Shown in pieces: positions 33,347 through 38,958 of a DNA stretch of 38,958 nucleotides. The position numbers and the translations under genes were made by a program. Numbering within the stretch: the stretch's first letter is position 1; every line of letters begins with the position of its first letter. Below the pieces are notes generated by a model. It worked only from the letters and a program-made list of their open reading frames with translations. It had not been told where the DNA came from and did not search any database. The stretch comes from Achromobacter sp. Bel (GTDB lineage: Bacteria > Pseudomonadota > Gammaproteobacteria > Burkholderiales > Burkholderiaceae_B): assembly GCF_012928505.1 (NCBI RefSeq), contig NZ_JABBJN010000055.1, positions 1 through 38,958 of the forward strand, given 5' to 3'.

Positions 33347-34323
33347 GGCGCCTCCGCGAGCCGAAGTTCGGTGCCTTGCAGCACCACGCGGCCGTCCAGC
33401 GTAAGCGTGGCGTCCGTGACGATGGTGTCGTAATGCGCCGCCGCCTTGACTGTGCCGCCGATGTAGGCGCTGGTACCCAGCGCCAGTTGGATCGACCCGT
33501 ACACGGACTCGTCCGACAGCATGGTGCCGTCCAGCTCGCAGCGCGGATTCATGCCGACGCCCAGCTCGCCCAGGTTGTAGACGAGCGGGTCGTTGAAGCT
33601 GGCCAGCAGGTCGCGGAACTGGCGGGCCACCGCGCCCCCTTCGATCGCCACGGCCATCCCTTTCTCGATATGGATGCGCACCGGTTCGTCGCGGATCAAC
33701 GACACGCCGGGGATGCTGGCGTTCACCACGATCACGCCCTCGGCCGTTCCTTCCACCGGCGCCAGGCTGGATTCCAGGCAATACCCGGCCGAAATATCGG
33801 TTGTATTGGCGAAACCGTGCAGGGCCCTGCCCCGGCGGCCGGCGATGCTCATGGTGACGTCGGTGCCCAGCGCTGTCGTCACCCGGGCCGTATCCGCCCG
33901 TGTCAGGGCGTCGGCCAGACCTTCGATCTGCGGGCGCAGGGCGTCGAAGTCAGCCTCCCAGCCCTCGGCCAGGAAAAAGTCGGCCTGATGCGATTCCGGC
34001 AACACGATGACCCCCACGCCGGCCCGGGTCGCCTGCTGGCGCGCATCCGTGTGTGCGGCATTGGCGCGGGTCAGCGCGATCACCAGGTCGGCGGCCTGCA
34101 TGGCCTGCGCCACCACGGGCGAAAACTGGCGGCCGTGGCGCGTGGACCCGGCGATCTGCAGCAGGTTCAAACCCGCGCCCGCCTCGTCCACGGCGATGGC
34201 CAGCGGCTCGACATTGTGGTCGGTATGCAGGTCGTAGAGCACCAGCACTTCCATGCCGGACCGGGCGGCCCCCAGCTGGCTGACGACTTTGCGGGCGTTC
34301 TTCAGTTTCAACAACGTATGCAT
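33343..34323 (-). CDS. M29 aminopeptidase / NicX-like metalloenzyme
   Basis: This 326-residue protein matches the fold shared by M29 aminopeptidases and 2,5-dihydroxypyridine dioxygenase (NicX). The C-terminal half is best conserved: RIHIEKGMAVAIEGG, SFNDPLVYNLGELGVGMNPR, MLSDESVYGSIQLALG and AAHYDTIVTDATL. H297-Y-D299 corresponds to the HxD metal ligands of both groups, E253 and E272 to M29 glutamates. However, the further M29 histidine position before ALG is Q279 here, and the NicX second histidine is not evident. It could be a peptidase/amidase, a ring-opening dioxygenase, or something else. Its ATG (34323) lies 10 bases after a 43-codon small ORF. Alignment positions are from memory and should be checked. 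Confidence 0.72.
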   Translation of the reverse strand: MHTLLKLKNARKVVSQLGAARSGMEVLVLYDLHTDHNVEPLAIAVDEAGAGLNLLQIAGSTRHGRQFSPVVAQAMQAADLVIALTRANAAHTDARQQATRAGVGVIVLPESHQADFFLAEGWEADFDALRPQIEGLADALTRADTARVTTALGTDVTMSIAGRRGRALHGFANTTDISAGYCLESSLAPVEGTAEGVIVVNASIPGVSLIRDEPVRIHIEKGMAVAIEGGAVARQFRDLLASFNDPLVYNLGELGVGMNPRCELDGTMLSDESVYGSIQLALGTSAYIGGTVKAAAHYDTIVTDATLTLDGRVVLQGTELRLAEAP

Positions 34324-34333
34324 GGAATACCCC

Positions 34334-34465
34334 TTATGCCGCGTGCGGCGCACGAAACACCGGCGGGCCATTGGCCACGCCTGGCGCCACGGCGGCATGC
34401 GGCCGCTGCAGGCAGGCCGGGCATTGCGGACCAGGAAATTGAGATGACTGCACAGCGTCTTTCAT
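34334..34465 (-). CDS. Putative 43-residue small protein at the head of the catabolic operon
   Basis: An ATG at 34465 with AAGGAG (34480-34475) nine bases upstream opens a 43-codon frame ending at TAA 34336-34334, 10 bases before the M29-like gene. It begins MKDAVQSSQFPGPQCPACLQ; after the first twelve codons the third positions are mainly G/C, as in real genes nearby. A CPAC motif and following His residues could bind metal. It has no membrane segment. It lies about 40 bases after the predicted transcription start. It may be a true small protein, perhaps linked to the metalloenzyme, or a translated leader. No family is recognised. Confidence 0.45.
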   Translation of the reverse strand: MKDAVQSSQFPGPQCPACLQRPHAAVAPGVANGPPVFRAPHAA

Positions 34466-34511
34466 TGCCCTGAGCTCCTTGGATGCGTGGGTAAGCCGAC
34501 GAAGTGAAACC

Positions 34512-34541
34512 ACTATATTCTTGTGCGTTTTATTGTGTCAA
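34512..34541 (-). promoter_or_regulatory. Near-consensus sigma-70 promoter of the catabolic operon
   Basis: On the minus strand, TTGACA (34541-34536) and TATAGT (34517-34512) are separated by 18 bases, matching the sigma-70 consensus in 11 of 12 positions. Transcription would start near 34505, about 40 bases before the small ORF. The -35 hexamer lies inside an ATTGT-N7-ACAAT dyad, so a bound repressor would block it. Confidence 0.78.
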
Positions 34542-34580
34542 CGACAATTTACAATTTAGCATTCTTGATTGTGCACAATC
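34532..34580. promoter_or_regulatory. GntR/FCD-type operators in the divergent region
   Basis: Two dyads of the same half-site are present: ATTGT-N7-ACAAT (34532-34548), overlapping the operon -35, and the perfect 14-base palindrome GATTGTGCACAATC (34567-34580). Extra half-sites occur at 34521-34525 (TTGTG) and 34551-34555 (ACAAT). TTGT-N2-ACAA palindromes are typical of FadR-family GntR regulators. The second site is 51 bases before the regulator start and may give autoregulation. The remaining bases to 34630 show nothing clear. Confidence 0.65.
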
Positions 34581-34630
34581 TTGAGTTCAAAATAATGCTA
34601 TGCTTGCCGCGACTCAATCCAGGTGCCTAC

Positions 34631-35329
34631 ATGCCCACCAAACGCGCCCATCCCCCCTCTGACGCCGTCACGACAGAACAGCGCAAGGCGGCCTCGACCC
34701 ACGACGTCATTCTTGATCTGCGGGAACGCATCGCCTCGCAAGCGTTGCTGCCAGGCACCCGCGTACCCGAAGAGGACTTGGCCCGCGCCTACGACATCCC
34801 GCGCGCCAAGGCGCGTGAAGTGCTGGCCACGCTGGAAGACCGCGCGCTGGTGGAACGCGTGCCCAACAAGGGCGCCGTCGTCGCGCTGGTGGACATGGAA
34901 ACCACGTATCGCCTCTATCAGGTGCGTGAAGCGCTGGACGGGTTGGCCGTGCGGCTGGCGATCGCCAATGCGAAGCCCGCGGATTGGGAAGCCATGCAGA
35001 CCCTGCTAGGCGAGCCCTTCGAGCAAAGCCTGAAGAACGGCGACATCGAGGCCCATGTGGCCACGATCGAGCAATTCCGCAATCACGTGAAAGAACTGGC
35101 GGGCAACCCCGTGCTTAGCGACATGATCGAACGCATCTACGACCGCACCCGCGTGTCGATGCGCCGCGTGGCGTTGCTGCCGGGCCGTTCAGAGATGGGA
35201 ATCAAGCAATACCGCGCCCTGCTGGACGCGATGGTTCGCGGCAACGCCGACGAAGCCGAACGTTGCGTGCGCGAATTGAATGCCAGCGCCCGCGAATATA
35301 TCGAGCGCTACAAAAACTACGTGATTTAA
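34631..35329 (+). CDS. GntR family (FCD/FadR subfamily) transcriptional regulator
   Basis: This 232-residue regulator has a winged helix at about residues 25-88 (GTRVPEEDLARAYDIPRAKA, then LEDRALVERVPNKGAVV) and an all-helical FCD ligand domain (about 92-225). It is divergent from the catabolic operon, whose promoter is overlapped by a matching operator, so it is probably its substrate-responsive repressor. The FCD domain lacks the usual metal-binding histidines: the FH..L..ASGN motif reads FRNHVKELAGN, and the EH and final H positions are also changed. ATG 34631 is chosen from the domain start; upstream codons cover the AT-rich operators. A 6-bp hairpin (35359-35374) lies between it and the convergent ankyrin gene. 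Confidence 0.9.
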   Translation: MPTKRAHPPSDAVTTEQRKAASTHDVILDLRERIASQALLPGTRVPEEDLARAYDIPRAKAREVLATLEDRALVERVPNKGAVVALVDMETTYRLYQVREALDGLAVRLAIANAKPADWEAMQTLLGEPFEQSLKNGDIEAHVATIEQFRNHVKELAGNPVLSDMIERIYDRTRVSMRRVALLPGRSEMGIKQYRALLDAMVRGNADEAERCVRELNASAREYIERYKNYVI

Positions 35330-35396
35330 GCGGTGGCGGAGTGCCGCGGCGCGGGCCGGCCAGCCCTGGCTGGCGGCCCCGCCGACCCAACTGGCC

Positions 35397-36284
35397 TCAG
35401 GGGGAGGCCGGCGTGTCGTAGTTGTTCAGCCTCACGCCCGACACGCCACCCACGCTGGGCGATGCCGCAGGCGCAGGCGCGGCCGCCGCCGGAGCAGGCT
35501 GCGCCGAGGGTGTCGCCACTGGGACAGCGGCTTCCGGGACCGAGGCCGAGGCCGCTTCCCCGCCCTCTGGCGCCGGATTGGCCGCCCGGCGCGCGCGCTT
35601 GGCATCGTCGGCGCTGGCCACCATGGCCGTCAGTTCGGTCGCCAGCGACGCCGACTTACCGTTGCGGGCCCAATCGGCCGCGCTCTGCCCTTTCAGATCG
35701 CGCGTCGTCACATCGGCGCCCGATTTCAGCAATAGATCCACCATCGCCTTATTGCCGCCCAGCGCCGCCATCATCAGCGGCGTCTCGCCGCCAGGCGCCG
35801 GGGCATTGACGATGGCCTTCTTTGACAACAGCAGGCGCGCCATCTCCATCTGCCCCTTGGAAGCTGCGTAGTGCAACGGCGTCCAGCCCAGCCGGTTGAC
35901 CTCGGCCCCGCGCGCGATCAGCTTTTTCGCCCGTTCGGTCTGGCCGGCAATCGCCAGGTACATCAACGGCGTCTCGCCCGCCGGATTCTCGGCATTCACG
36001 TCGGTACGCTTGTCCGCGGCGATCACGTCGAATACCTTCCAGGCGCCATCCACCACCGCGCGCATCAGCGCGGGCTGGCCGTTCTGGTAGCGCACATTGG
36101 GATCAGACCCGTGGGCCAGCAGGTCCTTGACGTCGTCGGGATAGTCATTGGCGACATACACCCACCAGTCGCCCGCGTTGGCGGCGTGCGCCAGAGGCGC
36201 GGCCAACCCGATGGCCAGCGCCAGCAGCGCTCCCCGGCAATGCGACAACAGGATGTGACGGGCGGTAAAAGCGTGGGCGGTCAT
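35397..36284 (-). CDS. Exported ankyrin-repeat protein
   Basis: This 295-residue protein has an N-terminal signal peptide (hydrophobic core ALLALAIGLAAPLAHA, cleaved near residue 34) and about four ankyrin repeats (residues 45-205), visible as GETPLMYLAIAGQTERAKKL, GWTPLHYAASKGQMEMARLL and GETPLMMAALGGNKAMVDLL. A long Pro/Ala-rich disordered tail follows. It should act in the periplasm as a binding scaffold; no enzyme domain is seen. ATG 36284 is preferred to a GTG six codons upstream because AGGAT lies just before it. It is 38 bases after tatD on the same strand and probably co-transcribed with the tmk-holB-tatD block. Partner unknown. Confidence 0.88.
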   Translation of the reverse strand: MTAHAFTARHILLSHCRGALLALAIGLAAPLAHAANAGDWWVYVANDYPDDVKDLLAHGSDPNVRYQNGQPALMRAVVDGAWKVFDVIAADKRTDVNAENPAGETPLMYLAIAGQTERAKKLIARGAEVNRLGWTPLHYAASKGQMEMARLLLSKKAIVNAPAPGGETPLMMAALGGNKAMVDLLLKSGADVTTRDLKGQSAADWARNGKSASLATELTAMVASADDAKRARRAANPAPEGGEAASASVPEAAVPVATPSAQPAPAAAAPAPAASPSVGGVSGVRLNNYDTPASP

Positions 36285-36322
36285 GGCTATCCTAGAAATC
36301 ACATTAAATAATCAGGTTTAAC

Positions 36323-37093
36323 TTATTTATTTATCTTACTGAAAAGACGGAAGAAATTGTCCGTGGAAGCCTGCGCCACTTCCGCTACCGTGATGCCCCG
36401 CAGATCGGAGATCTTCTCGGCCACATGGATCACCTTGGAAGGATCGTTGAGCTTGCCCCGGTACGGCACCGGCGCCAGATACGGCGAATCCGTCTCGATC
36501 AACAGACGGTCCAGCGGCACCTTGGCGGCCACTTCATGCACGACCTGGGCGTTCTTGAACGTAACGATGCCCGAGAGCGAGATGTAGAAGTTCTGGTCCA
36601 GCGCGGCTTGCGCCACGTCCCAGTTCTCGGTGAAGCAGTGCATGACCCCGCCCACCTCGGCCGCCTTCTCTTCCTGCAACATGCGCACCGTGTCCTCGGC
36701 GGACGAACGCGTGTGGACGATCAGCGGCAAGCCCGTATCGCGGGCAGCGCGGATGTGGCGGCGGAAGCGCTCGCGCTGCCAATCCAGCGGTTCCGACAGG
36801 CGGTAGTAGTCCAGACCAGTCTCGCCGATGGCCACGACCTTCGGATGCTCAGACAACTGCGCCAGCGCTTCCGGGGTCGGGTCCGGCGTGTCTTCGTAGT
36901 CGGGATGCACGCCCACCGAAGCCCACAGATTGGAATGCGGTTCGACCAGCGCCATCAGGCCGGGCCATTCGGGCATATTGACGCTGACGACCAGCGCGTG
37001 CGTCACCTGGTTGGCGGCCATGCGGTCAAGGATGGCTGGCAGATCAGCAGCCAGTTCCGGGAAATTCAAATGACAGTGGGAATCGACGTACAT
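36323..37093 (-). CDS. tatD: TatD family metal-dependent hydrolase (deoxyribonuclease)
   Basis: This 256-residue protein is a TIM-barrel hydrolase of the TatD/YcfH type, metal-dependent 3'-5' DNases. Metal ligands are visible as H6 and H8 in YVDSHCHLNF, the Glu in IGETGLDYYR, the His in IVHTR and MHCFTENW, and the Asp in LIETDSPYLAPVPYRGK. ycfH lies next to holB in many proteobacteria, as here. It is 70 bases after the holB stop. In related genomes a pilZ-type gene often lies between holB and tatD; there is no room for one here. It has no role in the Tat export pathway. Confidence 0.93.
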   Translation of the reverse strand: MYVDSHCHLNFPELAADLPAILDRMAANQVTHALVVSVNMPEWPGLMALVEPHSNLWASVGVHPDYEDTPDPTPEALAQLSEHPKVVAIGETGLDYYRLSEPLDWQRERFRRHIRAARDTGLPLIVHTRSSAEDTVRMLQEEKAAEVGGVMHCFTENWDVAQAALDQNFYISLSGIVTFKNAQVVHEVAAKVPLDRLLIETDSPYLAPVPYRGKLNDPSKVIHVAEKISDLRGITVAEVAQASTDNFFRLFSKINK

Positions 37094-37163
37094 GTTTTGA
37101 CTACGAGAAAGGAGCCGCGGCGCCTCATCCCGTTGCCGGGAGAAACGCCGCTGGATCAGGGAC

Positions 37164-38213
37164 TTACGCCTGGCAGGATAGCACCACGCGTTGCAGGGTG
37201 GCGTGCGCGAAAAGCTTGGCGTTCAGCGGATGAGTGGCCAGCGCGCGCTGTCGCGTCAGCCAGCGCGCGGCTTCGGCCACGCGCGCGCGGTCCATGCGGG
37301 CGGCGACCTGGACGACGCCCGTGGCCAGGGCCGGAAAGTAACGCACCGGTGCGCCTGCGCTAGCCAGCATCAGATCGGTATACACGCGTTGCAGCGCGTC
37401 GATCCATTCAGTGGCGGGCACTTTTTCCAGCGATTCGGCCAACGTGCCAACATCAGGCGATTGGCCCTGCGCAAGGGGGCCGATCAGTTGCGACAACCAC
37501 GGCGGACACGGCGCGTCGCCCGCCTGCGCCAGGCGCAGCGCGGCCAACGGCGCGCCGCCAGCAGCCGCCAACCATTCCCGCGCGGGTTCGACGTTCTGGC
37601 CGCGCAGCCATTGCAGCGCGGTATCCGGATCCGGCGCCGGCAGCGGCAAACGCCGGCAGCGCGACACCAGCGTCGGCAGCAGGCGGTCCGGGGCGTCGGC
37701 CACCAGCAGGAAAACCGTATGCGGAGGCGGCTCTTCCAATACCTTGAGCAAGGCATTGGACGACACCACGTTCAGCGCGTGCGCCGGGTACAGCAACGCC
37801 ACGCGCCACCCGCCCCGGTGCGTCGCGGTGTTGAACCACGACTCCAGCGAACGGATCTGGTCGATGCGGATTTCCTTGGACGGTGCGCGCTTGGCGGAGC
37901 CGGTGGCGGGTTCCGCGTCTTCAGCAGGTTCGGCGGCGTCAGCCCCCTCTTCCACGGCCACGGCTTCAGGCCGGATACGGCGCAAGTCAGGGTGGTTGCC
38001 GCTGGCGAACCAGGCACAGGCGGCGCAATGGCCGCAGGCCAGACCGTTCTCGGGCGTTTCGCAAAGCAGGCTCGCGGCCGCGGCGATCGCGAAGTCCAGC
38101 TTGCCGATGCCGGCCAGGCCGTGCACCAGCCAGGCGTGGGCGAAGCGGTCGCGATTGCCCAGCCAGGCCCGTGCCGTGTCCATCTGCCAAGGCAGGAATT
38201 GGGGGGCGCTCAT
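37164..38213 (-). CDS. holB: DNA polymerase III subunit delta'
   Basis: This 349-residue protein is the delta' subunit of the clamp loader, which helps load the beta clamp on DNA. The degenerate P-loop [13 protein letters not shown], the zinc-binding cysteines in [31 protein letters not shown], and the SRC motif in [11 protein letters not shown] are all seen. An acidic Ala/Glu/Pro-rich insert (about residues 84-107) lies between the zinc module and the RIDQIRSLE block. It overlaps tmk by 4 bases (ATGA), the usual tmk-holB arrangement. Confidence 0.95.
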   Translation of the reverse strand: MSAPQFLPWQMDTARAWLGNRDRFAHAWLVHGLAGIGKLDFAIAAAASLLCETPENGLACGHCAACAWFASGNHPDLRRIRPEAVAVEEGADAAEPAEDAEPATGSAKRAPSKEIRIDQIRSLESWFNTATHRGGWRVALLYPAHALNVVSSNALLKVLEEPPPHTVFLLVADAPDRLLPTLVSRCRRLPLPAPDPDTALQWLRGQNVEPAREWLAAAGGAPLAALRLAQAGDAPCPPWLSQLIGPLAQGQSPDVGTLAESLEKVPATEWIDALQRVYTDLMLASAGAPVRYFPALATGVVQVAARMDRARVAEAARWLTRQRALATHPLNAKLFAHATLQRVVLSCQA

Positions 38214-38833
38214 GCCTCGGCAGCCAGCAATTCGCGCAGCCCGGCTTCCAATTCCGTGCGGATCCGTTCGATGGACTGCGTGGAATTCACGATATGGATG
38301 CGGCCCGGATCGGCCTTCGCGCGGGCGTGATAGGCCTCGCGGGTGCGCTCGAAGAATGCCGCGCCCTCGCGTTCAAAGCGGTCGGGTTCGCGCGCATCGG
38401 CCAAACGGGCGCGCGCCACGTCCAACGGCACATCGAAGAGCCAGGTGCGATCGGGCTGGCCCGCCTGCATCCAGTCCTCCAGCACGGCGATGCGCGCGGC
38501 GCCCAAGCCGCGTCCACCGCCCTGGTAGGCGTAGGTCGCGTCGGTATAGCGGTCGCACACGACCCACGCGCCGCGCGCCAGCGCCGGCTCGATCACCTGG
38601 CGCGCATGCTCGCAGCGGGCCGCGAACATCAGCAGGGTTTCCGTGTCCAGCCCCATCGTGTCGGTCAGCACCAGCGCGCGCAGCTTCTCGCCCAGCGGCG
38701 TGCCGCCGGGTTCGCGCGTGGACACCACGTCCACGCCCTGCCCACGCAAAAAGTCCGCGATCCAGACGGTATGCGTGCTCTTGCCCGCGCCGTCCACGCC
38801 CTCCAGCGTAATGAAGCGTCCGCGTGAGGTCAT
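38210..38833 (-). CDS. tmk: Thymidylate kinase
   Basis: This 207-residue enzyme phosphorylates dTMP to dTDP. The P-loop is [10 protein letters not shown] (residues 11-20), the dTMP-binding DRX-type motif is in [18 protein letters not shown], and [20 protein letters not shown] holds the DRY block and substrate region. The LID is of the type with basic residues in [10 protein letters not shown]. It overlaps holB and the upstream gene by 4 bases each. Confidence 0.96.
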   Translation of the reverse strand: MTSRGRFITLEGVDGAGKSTHTVWIADFLRGQGVDVVSTREPGGTPLGEKLRALVLTDTMGLDTETLLMFAARCEHARQVIEPALARGAWVVCDRYTDATYAYQGGGRGLGAARIAVLEDWMQAGQPDRTWLFDVPLDVARARLADAREPDRFEREGAAFFERTREAYHARAKADPGRIHIVNSTQSIERIRTELEAGLRELLAAEA

Positions 38834-38958
38834 TGATCTTGTCCTTGTGCTGTTTCTGAATCGGTATCGGGGCTTGCGCTCCCGGCCGGCCCGGGATCGG
38901 CCGGCGTGGCAGCGGGCGCGGCCGGCGCCCCCGCCGGTGCGGGCACGGCCGCGGGTGC
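38830..38958 (-). CDS. C-terminal tail of an upstream gene, probably mltG (partial)
   Basis: A minus-strand frame without stops enters from the right edge and ends at TGA 38832-38830, overlapping the tmk start by 4 bases. The 42 visible residues are rich in Pro, Ala and Gly and end SETAQGQDQ. In beta-proteobacteria the gene before tmk is usually mltG (endolytic murein transglycosylase), so this is likely its tail, but no MltG catalytic sequence is visible. Such a disordered Pro/Ala tail is not typical of E. coli MltG. Confidence 0.5.
   Translation of the reverse strand, partial: APAAVPAPAGAPAAPAATPADPGPAGSASPDTDSETAQGQDQ

Noticed and set aside
33343..34323. Calling the M29-like protein NicX (2,5-dihydroxypyridine dioxygenase)
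   Set aside because: The second NicX metal-binding His is not evident and the rest of the nicotinate pathway is absent from the operon.

Overview
The window is a continuous stretch of high-GC beta-proteobacterial chromosome. Gene content and order (mltG-like tail, tmk, holB and tatD with 4-base overlaps; a general porin of the beta-proteobacterial type; many Liv-type and polar amino acid ABC transporters; a CaiB family CoA-transferase) suggest an Alcaligenaceae member such as Achromobacter or Bordetella. That placement is inferred from protein style and gene order, not from a database match. I see no rRNA, tRNA, CRISPR array, insertion sequence or prophage gene.

Left part (1-11.4 kb): the end of a photolyase gene; an Aer-type aerotaxis receptor with an exact FNR-type box upstream; a small TPR protein; a two-gene exported DUF1800/DUF1501 pair; a thiol peroxidase of the glutathione peroxidase family; an Lrp/AsnC regulator divergent from a DMT-family exporter; a YfcG-like glutathione transferase; a GNAT acetyltransferase; a two-gene split lipoate-protein ligase; and a DUF3298 lipoprotein ending at a strong terminator.

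Middle part (11.4-25.1 kb): a porin whose downstream region holds an unexplained structured element; a thioesterase; glutamate dehydrogenase with a large AT-rich nested dyad upstream; a LysR regulator followed by a four-gene aromatic-acid-type efflux operon (FUSC, DUF1656, HlyD-type adaptor, NodT-type outer membrane factor); and, convergent to it, an IclR regulator followed by a polar amino acid ABC transporter fused by 4-base overlaps to a formimidoylglutamase-like gene.

Right part (25.2-35.3 kb): the most interesting unit, a roughly 9 kb minus-strand operon read from a near-consensus promoter at 34.5 kb to an intrinsic terminator at 25.2 kb. Its order is a 43-codon small ORF, an M29/NicX-like metalloenzyme, a crotonase-family enzyme, a CaiB/BaiF CoA-transferase, LivK-H-M-G-F and an amidase-signature hydrolase. 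A GntR/FCD regulator is divergent from it. ATTGT/ACAAT dyads overlap the operon promoter and lie before the regulator gene. The parts point to uptake of an amide- or acid-type compound and its breakdown through CoA thioesters, but the substrate cannot be read from sequence. Both the M29-like and the crotonase-like enzymes have changes at expected active-site positions.

The far right (35.4-39.0 kb, minus strand) is a housekeeping block: tail of an upstream gene (probably mltG), tmk, holB, tatD and an exported ankyrin-repeat protein.
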